Assembly (NCBI RefSeq): GCF_003050835.1
Contig: NZ_QAOJ01000003.1
Span: forward strand, 62,001-126,000
Origin: Pseudomonas sp. GV071
Lineage (GTDB): Bacteria; Pseudomonadota; Gammaproteobacteria; Pseudomonadales; Pseudomonadaceae
Direction: 5' to 3'
Length of the DNA: 64,000 bases
Positions 37,403 to 47,325 of the stretch are shown here, piece by piece; the stretch's first letter is position 1; each line of letters opens with the position of its first letter. A program made the position numbers and the translations under genes. Under the pieces are notes generated by a model. It was not told where the DNA came from and ran no database searches. It saw only the letters and a list, made by a program, of their open reading frames with translations.

Positions 37403-38095
37403 TCAAAGCGGCGGAAGCTGCCACTGAATCGGCTCCAGCCCCCGCTCCTTCAAATACTGATTGGCCCGGCTGAAGTGGCCGTTGCCGATAAACCCGCGGT
37501 GCGCCGACAACGGCGAGGGGTGCACCGACTTGAGCACCAGGTGGCGGGTGGTGTCGATCAACCCCTGCTTGCTCTGCGCATGGGCGCCCCACAGCAGGAA
37601 CACCAGATTGCCCGGCCGCGCATTGACCACTTCGATGACTTTGTCGGTAAACGGCTGCCAGCCTTTTTTCGCGTGGGAACCGGCGTTGGCCTGTTCCACG
37701 GTGAGCGAGGTGTTGAGCAGCAACACGCCCTGCTCCGCCCAGCTTTGTAGGTAACCGTGGGGGGCGATGTCGATGTTCAGGTCGCGCTTGAGCTCTTTGT
37801 AGATGTTCTGCAACGACGGCGGCGTCGGCACGCCGGGTTGCACCGAGAAGCACAGGCCGTGGGCCTGGCCGGGGCCGTGGTAGGGGTCCTGGCCGATGAT
37901 CACCACTTTTACTTGGTCAAGCGGCGTGGAGTTCAGCGCATTGAAGATCATCGGCCCGGGCGGAAAAATCACCTTGCCGGCGGCTTTCTCGGTGCGCAGG
38001 AATTCGCTCAGGGCGGTCATGTAGGGCTTGTCGAACTCATCGCGCAACGCTGCTTTCCAGCCTGCTTCGAGTTTGATCCGATCGTCTGCGGTCAT
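37403..38095 (-). CDS. ung: Uracil-DNA glycosylase
   Basis: 230 residues from the ATG at 38093-38095 (GCAGGAC upstream). Removes uracil from DNA. Catalytic Asp in [13 protein letters not shown] and His in [11 protein letters not shown], with the uracil-contact FLLWGAHAQ segment, identify family 1 Ung. Confidence 0.98.
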   Translation of the reverse strand: MTADDRIKLEAGWKAALRDEFDKPYMTALSEFLRTEKAAGKVIFPPGPMIFNALNSTPLDQVKVVIIGQDPYHGPGQAHGLCFSVQPGVPTPPSLQNIYKELKRDLNIDIAPHGYLQSWAEQGVLLLNTSLTVEQANAGSHAKKGWQPFTDKVIEVVNARPGNLVFLLWGAHAQSKQGLIDTTRHLVLKSVHPSPLSAHRGFIGNGHFSRANQYLKERGLEPIQWQLPPL

Positions 38096-38254
38096 GTTCA
38101 GTCCTGCCCCTGAGAAAACGTTCGCGCACGCTAAGGAAGGCAACGTGCCAAGTCAAGGCGAGCTGATGCGTCACCATCACGGCTCTGGATGCACGTTGCC
38201 GCCTGGCTTGGACGGGGCAATGCTCAAGCCGAACCCCTCTTTGAGCAGCCCCAC

Positions 38255-38668
38255 ATGAACGCAGCTACCGGCATTTCCCGTGAACGCCTGGAACAGGCCC
38301 TGGAACACTCTACTTTCGCCCAGATGCTCGGCGCCGAGCTGCTCGACTTCGAGCCAGGCAAGGTCAGCCTGCAGGTGCATTCGCGCCCCGACCTGTGCCA
38401 GCACCACGGTTACATCCATGGCGCGGTGGTCGGCTTCATGGTCGACAGCGGCTGCGCCTGGGCGGCGGCTTCGATGGTGGGCGATGTGGTCACCAGCGAA
38501 TACAAACTCAACCTGCTGGCCCCGGCGCTGGGGGAAAAGCTGATCTGCCGCAGCGAAGTGCTCAAGGCCGGGCAACGCCAGGCGGTGTGCCGCGCCGATG
38601 TGTTTGCGGTGAAGGATGGGCAGGAGAAGCTGGTGGCGACCGGGCTGGCGACCATCGCCCGGGTTTAG
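38255..38668 (+). CDS. PaaI-type hotdog-fold thioesterase
   Basis: 137 residues if the ATG at 38255 is used; an in-frame ATG at 38189 would add 22 residues lacking similarity to the family, and neither has a strong ribosome site. The hotdog core QHHGYIHGAVVGFMVDSGCAWAAAS and EYKLNLLAPALGEKL fits acyl-CoA thioesterases of PaaI type. It may hydrolyse aromatic or acyl-CoA esters; two crotonase genes follow about 1.1 kb later, but there is no direct operon link. Confidence 0.87.
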   Translation: MNAATGISRERLEQALEHSTFAQMLGAELLDFEPGKVSLQVHSRPDLCQHHGYIHGAVVGFMVDSGCAWAAASMVGDVVTSEYKLNLLAPALGEKLICRSEVLKAGQRQAVCRADVFAVKDGQEKLVATGLATIARV

Positions 38669-38773
38669 CCTCGATTCCTGCAACCACTGATTGATGAACC
38701 CCGCCCAATGGTCGGTCACCTGGCAAAAATGCTTACTACGCTTGTAGTTCAGGCAGACCAGGAGAACGCCCCC

Positions 38774-39622
38774 ATGGAGACACGCCACGAAGGTCTGAAG
38801 TTTTCGCTGTATTCAAGCTTTCTCAAGGGCAACGCCAAGGTTCCGCAGATGCCGGAAACCTCGCTGCGCCTGCGCAAGTTGCTGGACTCCGAACACGCCT
38901 CGCTGGAGCAGGTCACCCGCCTGCTGCACAGCAACCCGCCGTTGGCAGCCTACCTGTTGCAGTTCGCCTCCAGCCCCATGCTGCGCAATGTGCGCCAGGG
39001 TGTGAACCTGCAGGAAGTGGTGTCGCGCATCGGCATGCAACGGGTCAACAACCTGGTACTGACCTTTGCCGTCGAGCACCTGTTCACCAGCCATGACCCG
39101 GTGCTGATCAAAGTCTTTCGCGCCCGTTGGAACGCGGCGCTGATGTGCGGCGCTTACTGCGCTTGCCTGGCCCAACAACTCACCCGCCTTCCGATGGAAG
39201 ACGCCATGCTCGCCGGCCTGCTGCAGGACATCGGCAGCTTGCCGCTGCTCGATGAGCTGGAGCGCTGGCCGGAAGTGCCGCGTGAAGAGCAGGAGCTGCA
39301 GAGCCTGTGTGATCAGCTGTCGGCCGACATCGGTGTGATCGTGCTCACCGCCTGGCGCCTGCCGACCCTGTTGGTCGACTGCGCCCGTCATCGCAGTGCC
39401 TGGCAACGTCAACGTGATGGCAACGCCGACCTGGTGGATATCGTGCAAGTGGCGCGCTGCCTGAGCACCGGCGGCGATGATGAACAGCTGGTACAACTGC
39501 CGGCCTGGCGCCGGTTGCTGGCCGACCGCGCCGACGACCTGACACCGCAGGTACTGCGCGATGAACTGGGCGGCGAAGTGGCCTTCTGGTTCAAGTTGCT
39601 CGGCGGCAAGCCCAATGCCTAA
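38774..39622 (+). CDS. HDOD-domain signalling protein (second copy)
   Basis: 282 residues from the ATG at 38774, preceded by AGGAG at a good distance; the upstream extension to 38708 is unlikely. The HDOD domain (about 18-220) has VPQMPETSLRLRKLLDSEHASLEQVTRLL and LAGLLQDIGSLPLLDELE. It is clearly diverged from the copy at 27056. No output domain. Confidence 0.88.
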   Translation: METRHEGLKFSLYSSFLKGNAKVPQMPETSLRLRKLLDSEHASLEQVTRLLHSNPPLAAYLLQFASSPMLRNVRQGVNLQEVVSRIGMQRVNNLVLTFAVEHLFTSHDPVLIKVFRARWNAALMCGAYCACLAQQLTRLPMEDAMLAGLLQDIGSLPLLDELERWPEVPREEQELQSLCDQLSADIGVIVLTAWRLPTLLVDCARHRSAWQRQRDGNADLVDIVQVARCLSTGGDDEQLVQLPAWRRLLADRADDLTPQVLRDELGGEVAFWFKLLGGKPNA

Positions 39623-39682
39623 AGTCCACTGCAACTCTGCGTGACATACCCCGTCAGAATTCAATGCCGACTGACTGAACGA

Positions 39683-39709
39683 AGGGGTACGCAAGCCCCT
39701 GCGGTTTTT
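39683..39709 (+). terminator. Possible terminator after the HDOD gene
   Basis: AGGGG, eight bases, CCCCT then GCGGTTTTT: a short stem with a five-T run about 60 bases after the stop. The stem is only 5 bp, so this is tentative. Confidence 0.4.
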
Positions 39710-39795
39710 GCATACTCAGTCGCGCCACTTGCTTCAGGCGAATGCCCCTGCCACTGATAACCGGGCACCGCCACCAACGACAGGGATCCGAGTTA

Positions 39796-40614
39796 ATGAG
39801 CAATGCCATTGAAACCTATCACCCAGGCCTGGCCGACCTTACCCACAAGCTGACGGTGGAAAAACACGGCCACACCGCCCTGCTGACCATCAACCACCCG
39901 CCGGCCAATACCTGGGACCGCGAGTCGCTGATCGGCCTCAAACAGCTGATCGAACACCTCAATCACGACGACGATATCTATGCCCTGGTGATCACCGGCC
40001 AAGGCAGCAAGTTTTTCAGCGCCGGCGCTGACCTCAACCTGTTTGCCGATGGCGACAAGAGCCGCGCACGGGAAATGGCCCGGCGTTTTGGCGAGGCCTT
40101 CGAAGCGCTGCGCGATTTCCGCGGGGTGTCGATTGCCGCCATCAACGGTTACGCCATGGGCGGTGGCCTGGAGTGCGCGTTGGCCTGCGATATCCGCATT
40201 GCCGAGCGCCAGTCACAGCTAGCCTTGCCTGAAGCCGCTGTCGGTCTGCTGCCGTGTGCCGGCGGTACCCAGGCGCTGGCCTGGCTGGTGGGCGAAGGCT
40301 GGGCCAAACGGATGATTCTGTGTGGCGAGCGGGTGGATGCCGACACCGCCCTGCGCATCGGCCTGGTGGAACAGGTGGTGGACAGCGGCGAAGCCCGTGG
40401 CCATGCCCTGCTGCTGGCGGCCAAGGTGGCACGCCAGAGCCCGGTCGCAGTGCGCACCATCAAACCGCTGATTCAGGGCGCCCGCGAACGCGGCCCGAAC
40501 AGCTGGCTGTACGAGGAGCGGGAACGCTTTGTCGACCTGTTCGATGCCGACGACACCCGCGAAGGGGTGAATGCCTTTCTGGAAAAACGCGACCCGCAAT
40601 GGCGCAATAAGTAG
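39796..40614 (+). CDS. Enoyl-CoA hydratase, DspI type
   Basis: 272 residues from the ATG at 39796. Crotonase fold with oxyanion-hole segment GQGSKFFSAGADLNLF, the Glu-bearing GGGLECALACDIR and second Glu in LPEAAVGLLPCAGGTQ, so both catalytic acids of enoyl-CoA hydratases are present. Gene order (upstream of a second crotonase gene, downstream of ung) matches P. aeruginosa PA0745 (dspI), needed for making the dispersal signal cis-2-decenoic acid. The PA0746/PA0747 partners are absent here. I leave the symbol blank because orthology is inferred from order and type only. Confidence 0.88.
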   Translation: MSNAIETYHPGLADLTHKLTVEKHGHTALLTINHPPANTWDRESLIGLKQLIEHLNHDDDIYALVITGQGSKFFSAGADLNLFADGDKSRAREMARRFGEAFEALRDFRGVSIAAINGYAMGGGLECALACDIRIAERQSQLALPEAAVGLLPCAGGTQALAWLVGEGWAKRMILCGERVDADTALRIGLVEQVVDSGEARGHALLLAAKVARQSPVAVRTIKPLIQGARERGPNSWLYEERERFVDLFDADDTREGVNAFLEKRDPQWRNK

Positions 40615-40628
40615 TTAGGAAGCCGTTT

Positions 40629-41732
40629 ATGAACGTACTGTTTGAAGAACTCGCGGGCCAACATGGCGCGCGCATCGGCATCGCCACGCTGGACGCAGCC
40701 AGCAGCCTGAACGCCCTCTCCCTGCCCATGATCGAAGCCCTGGACGACAAACTGGCGATCTGGGCTGACGATCCAAGCATTGCCTGCGTGCTGCTGCGCG
40801 CCAACGGCGACAAAGCCTTCTGCGCCGGCGGCGACGTGCGCAAATTGGTCGAGGCCTGCCGGGAACACCCCGGTGAAGTGCCGCCACTGGCCGGGCGTTT
40901 TTTCAGCGACGAGTACCGCCTCGACTACCGCATTCACACCTACCCGAAACCCTTTATCTGCTGGGCCCACGGTTATGTGTTGGGCGGCGGCATGGGCCTG
41001 TTGCAAGGCGCCAGCATCCGCATCGTGACCCCGAGCAGCCGCCTGGCCATGCCGGAAATCAACATCGGTTTGTACCCCGATGTCGGTGGCAGCTGGTTCC
41101 TCAATCACCTGCCCGGCAAGCTCGGTTTGTTCCTCGGCCTGACCGCCACCCAAGTAAACGCCCACGACGCCTTGTTGCTGGGCTGGGCCGACCGCTTCCT
41201 CGCCGACGACCAGCAGGACACCCTGATCGATGGCCTGCTGCAATTGAACTGGGAAGAACAACCGGCGCGCCAACTCAACAGCCTGCTCAAGGCCCTGGAG
41301 CACGAAGCCAACCAGCAGTTGCCGGACGCCCAGCTTATGCCGCGGCGCAACCATATCGACAACCTGCTGGATGTGGCCGACCTGCCGAGTGCGTGGAAGG
41401 TGTTGGTGGCGCTGCAAGACAGCAGCGACGGCATTCTCGCCCGTGGCGCAAAAACCCTGGCCGGCGGTTGCCCGCTGACCGCGCACCTGGTGTGGGAACA
41501 GATCGCACGCAGCAAGCATTTGTCGCTGGCTGAGGTGTTCCGCATGGAATACGGCATGAGCCTGAACAGCTGCCGTCACCCGGAGTTTGCCGAAGGGGTG
41601 CGCGCGCGGTTGATCGACAAGGACAACACGCCGCACTGGCATTGGCCGGATGTGGCGACCATTCCCCGCTCGGTGATCGACGCGCACTTTGTGCCGACGT
41701 GGGAGGGCGAGCATCCACTTGGGGATTTGTGA
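40629..41732 (+). CDS. Enoyl-CoA hydratase/isomerase family protein (3-hydroxyisobutyryl-CoA hydrolase type)
   Basis: 367 residues, 14 bases after the DspI-type gene and surely co-transcribed. The longer length and blocks NGDKAFCAGGDVRKL, GYVLGGGMGLLQGASIRIVT and MPEINIGLYPDVGGSWFLNHLPG place it in the ECH_2 branch that includes 3-hydroxyisobutyryl-CoA hydrolases. It may act in valine breakdown or on a product of the preceding enzyme. Matches PA0744 in position. Confidence 0.88.
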   Translation: MNVLFEELAGQHGARIGIATLDAASSLNALSLPMIEALDDKLAIWADDPSIACVLLRANGDKAFCAGGDVRKLVEACREHPGEVPPLAGRFFSDEYRLDYRIHTYPKPFICWAHGYVLGGGMGLLQGASIRIVTPSSRLAMPEINIGLYPDVGGSWFLNHLPGKLGLFLGLTATQVNAHDALLLGWADRFLADDQQDTLIDGLLQLNWEEQPARQLNSLLKALEHEANQQLPDAQLMPRRNHIDNLLDVADLPSAWKVLVALQDSSDGILARGAKTLAGGCPLTAHLVWEQIARSKHLSLAEVFRMEYGMSLNSCRHPEFAEGVRARLIDKDNTPHWHWPDVATIPRSVIDAHFVPTWEGEHPLGDL

Positions 41733-41757
41733 GATCTACGTGTAACCGAAGATCCAA

Positions 41758-41868
41758 CCCCCTCTCCCTAGCCCTCTCCCGCTGGGGCGAGGGGACTGAT
41801 CGCGGTAGGCGCGCAAGCGGCGATTAGCTCCCCTCGCCCGCTTGCGGGAGAGGGGCTGGGGGTGAGGG
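41758..41868. repeat. Inverted repeat of the CCCTCTCCC type
   Basis: CCCTCTCCCTAGCCCTCTCCC and the inverse GGGAGAGGGGCTGGGGGTGAG face each other across about 60 bases. It lies between converging crotonase and lapC genes and may serve as a transcript end. Confidence 0.85.
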
Positions 41869-41874
41869 CTGCCC

Positions 41875-43227
41875 TTACCGCTCGCGCAGCGCTTCCGCCT
41901 TGGCGCGCAAGATGGGTTTGAGCAGGTAGCTCAAGATGCTCTTCTTGCCGGTGATGATATCCACCGATGCCACCATGCCTGGAATGATCAGCAGCGGTTT
42001 TTCTTCGGTACCCAGGTGGCTTTTGTCGGTGCGCAGTTTGATCAGGTAGAAGGTGGTTTTGCCGTCTTCTTCCGTCACGGTGTCGGCACCGATCTGTTCC
42101 AGCTTGGCTTTCAGGCCGCCATAAATCGTGTAGTCGTAAGCGGTGAATTTGACGATCGCTTCTTGCCCTGGGTGCAGGAAGGCGATGTCTTGCGGGCGGA
42201 TTTTCGCTTCCACCAACAGGGTGTCGTCCAGTGGCACCACTTCCACCAGGTCGCTGCCCGGCTGAATCACGCCGCCGATGGTGTTCACCAGCAGGCTCTT
42301 GACGATGCCGCGTACCGGCGAGGTCACCAGGGTGCGGTTGACCCGGTCTTCCAGGGCCTTGCCGGTGGCTTGCGATTTACTCAGTTCGGTACGCGCTTCG
42401 TTGAGTTGGGTCAGCGCATCGCTACGGAATTTGCCACGGGTTTCGTCGATCTTGCGTTCGGCTTCGGTAATCGCCGACTGCGCCCGCGGAATGGCCAGGC
42501 TGGTGGCGTCCATCTGGCCACGGTTTTCCACTTCGGCACGCTTCAGGCGCAGCACTTCCACCTGGGAAATCGCGCCCTGGGCCACCAACGGCTCAGACAT
42601 GGCGATCTCCTGGCGCAGCAGGCTCAGGCTGCTGCGGTACTGGTCCTGTTTCGAGGCGAACTCGCGCAGTTCCTGCTGCTTCTGCACCAACTGCTGTTGC
42701 AGGCCGGCGACTTCATCGCTGAGCTGTTGCTGACGGCTCTGGTACAGCTGCAGTTCGCTGTCGGCCTGGCTCGGCACCTTGGCGCGGATCTCGTCGCTGA
42801 TCACCAGCGGCTTGCCTTCGGTTTCGGCCACCAGGCGGTCGACCCGCAGTTGCCAACCCAGGCGCTCGGCCTCGGTTTCGCCAACGTTGGACACAAAACG
42901 GGTGTCGTCCAGGCGCACCAGCGGGTCGCCGACTTTGACGATCTGCCCTTCGTGCACATACAGCTCGGCGACGATGCCGCCTTCGAGGTTCTGGATTTTC
43001 TGGATTTTGGACGACGGAATGGCTTTGCCATCGCCGCGGGTGACTTCGTCGATCTGGGCAAAGTGCGCCCAACCGAACATAAACACGAAGAAGCCGATCA
43101 GCCCCCAGATGGTCAGGCGCACCACGCGCGGGGCGTCTTCCACCAGGGCTTTACTGAGTTCCGGCAGCGGTTCGCCAGCCAGCGAGTCGCGGCCTTTGAA
43201 GTAACGGGCAAGGCTTTTAAGCGACAC
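41875..43227 (-). CDS. lapC: Type I secretion membrane-fusion protein LapC (HlyD family)
   Basis: 450 residues starting at a GTG that overlaps the lapB stop by 11 bases. Cytoplasmic N-terminus, one membrane segment at about 36-57 (VVRLTIWGLIGFFVFMFGW), then a biotinyl-lipoyl-like half (NLEGGIVAELYVHEGQIVKVGDPLVRLD), a long coiled coil (about 140-290) and the return beta domain (VTSPVRGIVKSLLVNTIGGVIQPG). It bridges LapB to the outer-membrane LapE. The MSLKSLARYFKGRDS opening resembles LapC of P. fluorescens closely. Confidence 0.95.
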   Translation of the reverse strand: MSLKSLARYFKGRDSLAGEPLPELSKALVEDAPRVVRLTIWGLIGFFVFMFGWAHFAQIDEVTRGDGKAIPSSKIQKIQNLEGGIVAELYVHEGQIVKVGDPLVRLDDTRFVSNVGETEAERLGWQLRVDRLVAETEGKPLVISDEIRAKVPSQADSELQLYQSRQQQLSDEVAGLQQQLVQKQQELREFASKQDQYRSSLSLLRQEIAMSEPLVAQGAISQVEVLRLKRAEVENRGQMDATSLAIPRAQSAITEAERKIDETRGKFRSDALTQLNEARTELSKSQATGKALEDRVNRTLVTSPVRGIVKSLLVNTIGGVIQPGSDLVEVVPLDDTLLVEAKIRPQDIAFLHPGQEAIVKFTAYDYTIYGGLKAKLEQIGADTVTEEDGKTTFYLIKLRTDKSHLGTEEKPLLIIPGMVASVDIITGKKSILSYLLKPILRAKAEALRER

Positions 43228-45370
43228 TGATCTGCCCCTTTTTCAGAGCTTCCATAACGGCGTTTTTCGGACCATCGGCAATGATCTGGCCCTTGTCGAT
43301 AATCAGCAGGCGGTCGACCAGATCGAGCATCGAGGAGCGGTGGGTAATCAGCAGCACGGTCTTGGTGGCGATCACCGCTTGCAGGCGCTGTTTGAGGTGG
43401 ACTTCGCCGGTGTTGTCCATGCCGCTGGTGGGTTCGTCGAGCAGCAGAATCGGCGGATCGAGCAGCAGCGCGCGAGCCAGGGCGACGTTCTGCCGCTGGC
43501 CGCCAGACAGTTGATGGCCGCGCTCGCCGACTTGCAGCTCGTAGCCCTGCGGGTGCAGGCGGGCGAACTCGTGAACGCCGGCCAATTCCGCCGCTTGCAG
43601 CACCAACTCGTCTTCCACGTAGCGAGCGCCGCTGACCAGGTTGTCGCGCAGGGTGCCGCTGAACAGATGGATGTCTTGCGGCACGTAACCGATGTTGTGG
43701 CGCAGCTCGCTGATGTCCAGCTGACGCATGTCCACTCCGTCCACCAGCAGGCTGCCGGAGTCGGCGGTGTGGAGGCCGACCAGCAACTTGGCCAGGGAGC
43801 TTTTGCCCGAGCCGCTGCGGCCGATGATGCCGATCTTCTCGCCCGGGCGAACCACCAGGTTGATGTTCGCCAGGGCGATGTTCTGCTGCTGCGGGTAGTT
43901 GAAGTTGAGCTGGCGCAGCTCGATGGCGCCCTGCACGCGCTGGCGCGTCAGCGGGCGGTCTTCGGCCTGGCGCTCTTGCGGCAGGTCCATCATCTGGTCG
44001 ACCGAGGCCATGGTCACTTTGGCCTGCTGGTAGCGGCTGAGCAGCCCGGACAATTGCGACAGCGGCCCCAGCGCGCGGCCACTGAGCATGTAGCAGGCGA
44101 TCAGGCCGCCCATGCTGAGGTTGCCGTCGATGATCTGGTACACGCCGAAAATGATCATGATCACCCCGGCCAGCTGCTGAATCAGCATGGTCGAGTTCAT
44201 CGCCAGGTTGGACAGCATGCGCGCCTTCAACTCCAGGCGGCTCAAGGTGCCAATGGTTTGCTCCCACTGGTACTGGCGCTCGCTCTCGGCGTTGTTGACC
44301 TTCACTGCGTCCAGGCCGGCCAGGGTTTCGATCAGGCTCGACTGGCGCTCGGCGGCCAACGCCATGCTGCGCTCGATGGTTTCGGTCAGCGGTTTTTGCA
44401 GCGCCCAGCTGATCAGCAAGGCCAGCGGAAAGGCCATCACCGGAATCCACACCAGGTGCCCGCCGAGCAAGGCAATGACCAGCAGCACCAGCAAGGTGAA
44501 GGGCAAATCGATCAGGCTGGTGAGGGTCAGCGAGGCGAGGAAATCGCGCAGGGTCTGAAACTCGTGGATGTTCTGCGCAAAGCTGCCGACGCGCTTGGGC
44601 CGGTACTTCATCGACATGCCGACGATGCGCTCGAACAGCGTGGCGGAAATGATCAGGTCGGTTTTTTTGCCGGCCAGGTCCAGGCACAGGCCACGCAGGC
44701 TTTTCAGCAGGATGTCGAACAGGTAGGCGCCGCTGATGCCAATCGCCAGCACCCACAGGGTGGCGGCGGCCTGGTTGGGCACCACGCGGTCGTAGACGTT
44801 CATCACGAACAACGGCGCGCCGAGGGAAATGATGTTGATCAACAGGCTCGCCGCGATGGCGTCGGCATACAGCCAGCGCGAGCGCTTGAGGGTGTCGCGA
44901 AACCAGGACGAGGTGCGCGGAATCAGCGAGCCGTTATCAGCATCGAACTTGTGCTGTGGCTGGGCGAAGAACACCTGGCCGGTGAAATCTTCCAGCAGCT
45001 TGTCCACCGCCACCTGCACTTCACCGCCATCGCTTTCACTCAGCAGCAGGCGCGCATAGCTGGCATCGATCGACACCAGAATGGCGCTGCGCCCGCCTTT
45101 GAGCAGCAGCATGGCCGGCAGCGCCATGGCCGGAATCTGCTCGAGCTTGCGTTGCAACAAACGCCCTTGCAGGCCGGCACGCGCGGCAGCACGGGGCAAC
45201 AGTTCGGCGCTCAGGCGTTGAGCGGGCAGCGGCAAACCGGTGGTCAACATCGCCCGGCTGACCGGCTTCTGGTGGAGCGCGCAAAGCGACAGCAGGCTAT
45301 CGAGCAGCGGGTCGTCATGCTGGCCACGGGGATCATGGTGAAGCGGGGGTTGGCTGACGTCTGGTTCCAC
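43217..45370 (-). CDS. lapB: Type I secretion ABC transporter LapB
   Basis: 717 residues from the GTG at 45368-45370, which has AAGAG eight bases upstream; two further GTG codons just upstream are in frame. N-terminal C39-like domain without a catalytic Cys (DPLLDSLLSLCALHQKPVSRAML), six-helix membrane domain (about 165-450), and ATPase domain with GRSGSGKSS, LSGGQRQNVALARALLL and ILLLDEPTSG. Exports the giant adhesin encoded divergently. Sequence follows P. fluorescens LapB along its length. Confidence 0.95.
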   Translation of the reverse strand: MEPDVSQPPLHHDPRGQHDDPLLDSLLSLCALHQKPVSRAMLTTGLPLPAQRLSAELLPRAAARAGLQGRLLQRKLEQIPAMALPAMLLLKGGRSAILVSIDASYARLLLSESDGGEVQVAVDKLLEDFTGQVFFAQPQHKFDADNGSLIPRTSSWFRDTLKRSRWLYADAIAASLLINIISLGAPLFVMNVYDRVVPNQAAATLWVLAIGISGAYLFDILLKSLRGLCLDLAGKKTDLIISATLFERIVGMSMKYRPKRVGSFAQNIHEFQTLRDFLASLTLTSLIDLPFTLLVLLVIALLGGHLVWIPVMAFPLALLISWALQKPLTETIERSMALAAERQSSLIETLAGLDAVKVNNAESERQYQWEQTIGTLSRLELKARMLSNLAMNSTMLIQQLAGVIMIIFGVYQIIDGNLSMGGLIACYMLSGRALGPLSQLSGLLSRYQQAKVTMASVDQMMDLPQERQAEDRPLTRQRVQGAIELRQLNFNYPQQQNIALANINLVVRPGEKIGIIGRSGSGKSSLAKLLVGLHTADSGSLLVDGVDMRQLDISELRHNIGYVPQDIHLFSGTLRDNLVSGARYVEDELVLQAAELAGVHEFARLHPQGYELQVGERGHQLSGGQRQNVALARALLLDPPILLLDEPTSGMDNTGEVHLKQRLQAVIATKTVLLITHRSSMLDLVDRLLIIDKGQIIADGPKNAVMEALKKGQISVA

Positions 45371-45706
45371 GCGAAACACTCTTGGCACTGAGGGTGGGGT
45401 CGAGCTGGGGGCTGTCTATAGCGAGGACGGCGCCGTCTGATGAGGATGTAGGCCGAAGCAACGCTGGAGTGCTGGCACTTTAGCTGGTTGTCGCTGCGGG
45501 GGCTAACGTGCGTGGGGATAAATGCGTTTGGTCATGAGCAGCGGTCCCCCCTGAGATTCCAGGTCCCGGCCTGCGCCGGGACGACGGAGTATGGGGTCAA
45601 ACCTCCGTCATCCCGGCGCAGGCCGGGATCCAGGCGCCCCGATTTGCGGATAAACACACACCAAGAAAACGCCCCCCGCAGGCGAGGGTGGCGCTTTCGC
45701 CGTCAC
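45371..45706. other. Spacer between lapE and lapB with a palindromic repeat
   Basis: 336 bases without a gene. The left third is the lapB leader. 45554-45635 is an inverted repeat listed separately. No clear terminator or promoter is seen, so lapE and lapBC may be one transcript or lapBC may have its own weak promoter. Confidence 0.5.
45554..45635. repeat. Inverted repeat of the CCCGGCGCAGGCCGGGATCC type
   Basis: GATTCCAGGTCCCGGCCTGCGCCGGGACGACGGAG and, inverted, CTCCGTCATCCCGGCGCAGGCCGGGATCC. Each arm is itself palindromic. It is between lapE and lapB on the same strand and could lower downstream mRNA levels. Confidence 0.88.
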
Positions 45707-47059
45707 TCAGTTCAACCCAGGCAACGCAATCTGCGGCTTCACGTCGTTCTGCACCACGGTTTCCATCGGCGCGACCACGCCGTTGGTTTTCAACAGGGTG
45801 CCGAGGGTGGCTTGCAGGCGGTACTGGGTGTACTGCTCAGCCAGTTTGATTTCCTGCAGGCGACGCTGGGCGCTGAACAGCTCGTTTTCGCTGTCGAGCA
45901 AGTCCAGCAGGGTGCGCTCGCCCAGGGCGAATTGCTTCTGGTAGGCGGTACGCACTTCGGTGGTTTCATCCACGTATTTCTGCGCGATTGGCAGCTGGGT
46001 GCGAGCGTTGTTCAGCGCGTTCCAGGCCAGGCCCAGTTCTTCGTTGAGTTGGCGCAGGGCGTTGTTACGGATGTCCAGGGCTTCACCGGCCTGGTAGGAG
46101 CGCGCCTCCAGGGTGGCCTTGTCGCTGCCGCCGCTGTAGAGGTTGTAGCGCATGCGCACCATGGCTTCCCATTCGTTGTAGTGACCGTCCTGGCCGTCGA
46201 TGTCGTTGTTGGCAGAGCGGCCCAACTCGGCGTCGAAACGTGGGTAGAAGGTCGACTTTGCCGCACTGTACTGCTGCTCGGCAGCGGCGATATCGGCTTC
46301 GGCCGAGCGCAGCACCGGGCTGTTCTCGATCATTTGCTGGCGCGCCTGGGCCAGGGTTTCCGGCAACTGCACGCCGGTGGCCGGCTGCTGCAGGTCAACC
46401 GCGTCAACGCCCACGGCGCTATAGAAGTTGGTTTGCGCATCGACCAGGTTGGTCTGCTCGGTGATCAGGTTGTTACGGGCCTGGGCCAGGCGCGCTTCGG
46501 CCTGGTTGAGGTCGGCCAGACGGCCCACGCCACGGTCGGTGCGCAGGCGGATCTGGTCGTGAATACGTTCATGGCTTTCCAGGTTGGCCTGGGCCAGGCG
46601 CACCAGCTCCTGACGGGTCAGCAGTTCCAGGTACACCTGGGCGACGGTCAGCGCGGTGCGCTCGGAGGTATTAAGCAAGGCATAAGCGCGGGAGTTGACG
46701 GTGGCCTTGTTGCGGCCCACTTCGCTGGAGGTGGCGAAACCGTCGAACAGCATCTGGCTCAGGCGCACGGTGGATTCACCGCGGTTCAAGGTGTTCCAGT
46801 CGTTGCTGCCGGCCTCGGCACGGCTGGACGGGTTGTCGGTGCCTTCGCGGCCATAACCGGCCAACACATCCACTTTTGGCAGGTAACCGCCTTGGGCGGC
46901 ACGCAGGCCCGAGTCAGCGGCCAGGCGCCGATTAACTGCCGCGTGAACTTCAGGGTGTTCGGTGACCGCTTGCTGCATGGCCTCCTGAAGAGTTTGAGCC
47001 GACACCGAAAAACTGGCACTTACCGCAAGAGGCAGCAACGCAAGAAGACCGAAACGCAT
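45707..47059 (-). CDS. lapE: Outer-membrane channel LapE (TolC family)
   Basis: 450 residues. Signal peptide ends at SVSA-QT; then two homologous outer-membrane efflux repeats with long coiled-coil helices (LTLQEAMQQAVTEHPEV; NEELGLAWNALNNARTQLPIAQKYVDETTEVRTAYQKQFALGERTLLDLLDSENELF). TolC family, LapE/AggA branch by resemblance and by its place next to lapBC and the adhesin gene. Forms the exit duct for the adhesin and may hold it at the cell surface. Confidence 0.93.
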   Translation of the reverse strand: MRFGLLALLPLAVSASFSVSAQTLQEAMQQAVTEHPEVHAAVNRRLAADSGLRAAQGGYLPKVDVLAGYGREGTDNPSSRAEAGSNDWNTLNRGESTVRLSQMLFDGFATSSEVGRNKATVNSRAYALLNTSERTALTVAQVYLELLTRQELVRLAQANLESHERIHDQIRLRTDRGVGRLADLNQAEARLAQARNNLITEQTNLVDAQTNFYSAVGVDAVDLQQPATGVQLPETLAQARQQMIENSPVLRSAEADIAAAEQQYSAAKSTFYPRFDAELGRSANNDIDGQDGHYNEWEAMVRMRYNLYSGGSDKATLEARSYQAGEALDIRNNALRQLNEELGLAWNALNNARTQLPIAQKYVDETTEVRTAYQKQFALGERTLLDLLDSENELFSAQRRLQEIKLAEQYTQYRLQATLGTLLKTNGVVAPMETVVQNDVKPQIALPGLN

Positions 47060-47236
47060 GTGAGATTTTCCCCTGAAACCTACTGTCGGCGCCTACTGAC
47101 ATGTCTTCAGGCGGTCGAAAGCGGCAGATGTTAGATAGTTTTTGTGTCGAGAAAATAAGTGAGAGCTACTTCTCAAAACCAAGTATCGGATTCACCTTAC
47201 TAGCAAAGTGACATTACCCGACAGATTGTTTAGGAT

Positions 47237-47262
47237 GTCACAAAATTGGTCAATAGTTTGGC
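47237..47262. promoter_or_regulatory. Two overlapping FleQ-box-like sequences
   Basis: GTCACAAAATTGGT (47237-47250) and GTCAATAGTTTGGC (47249-47262) each match most positions of the FleQ site (GTCANTAAATTGAC). They lie 64-89 bases upstream of the sigma-54 element, a workable distance for an enhancer-binding protein. FleQ, a c-di-GMP-responsive regulator, controls lapA in P. putida. Confidence 0.45.
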
Positions 47263-47325
47263 AGAAAGATGCCGAAATCAACAAAATCACCAAATTATTG
47301 ACGCTGCATTTTTGACACTTATCAC

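Noticed and set aside
45488-47134. 548-codon frame on plus over lapE
   Set aside because: Covers the TolC-family gene in antisense and begins in a palindromic repeat; no family resemblance.
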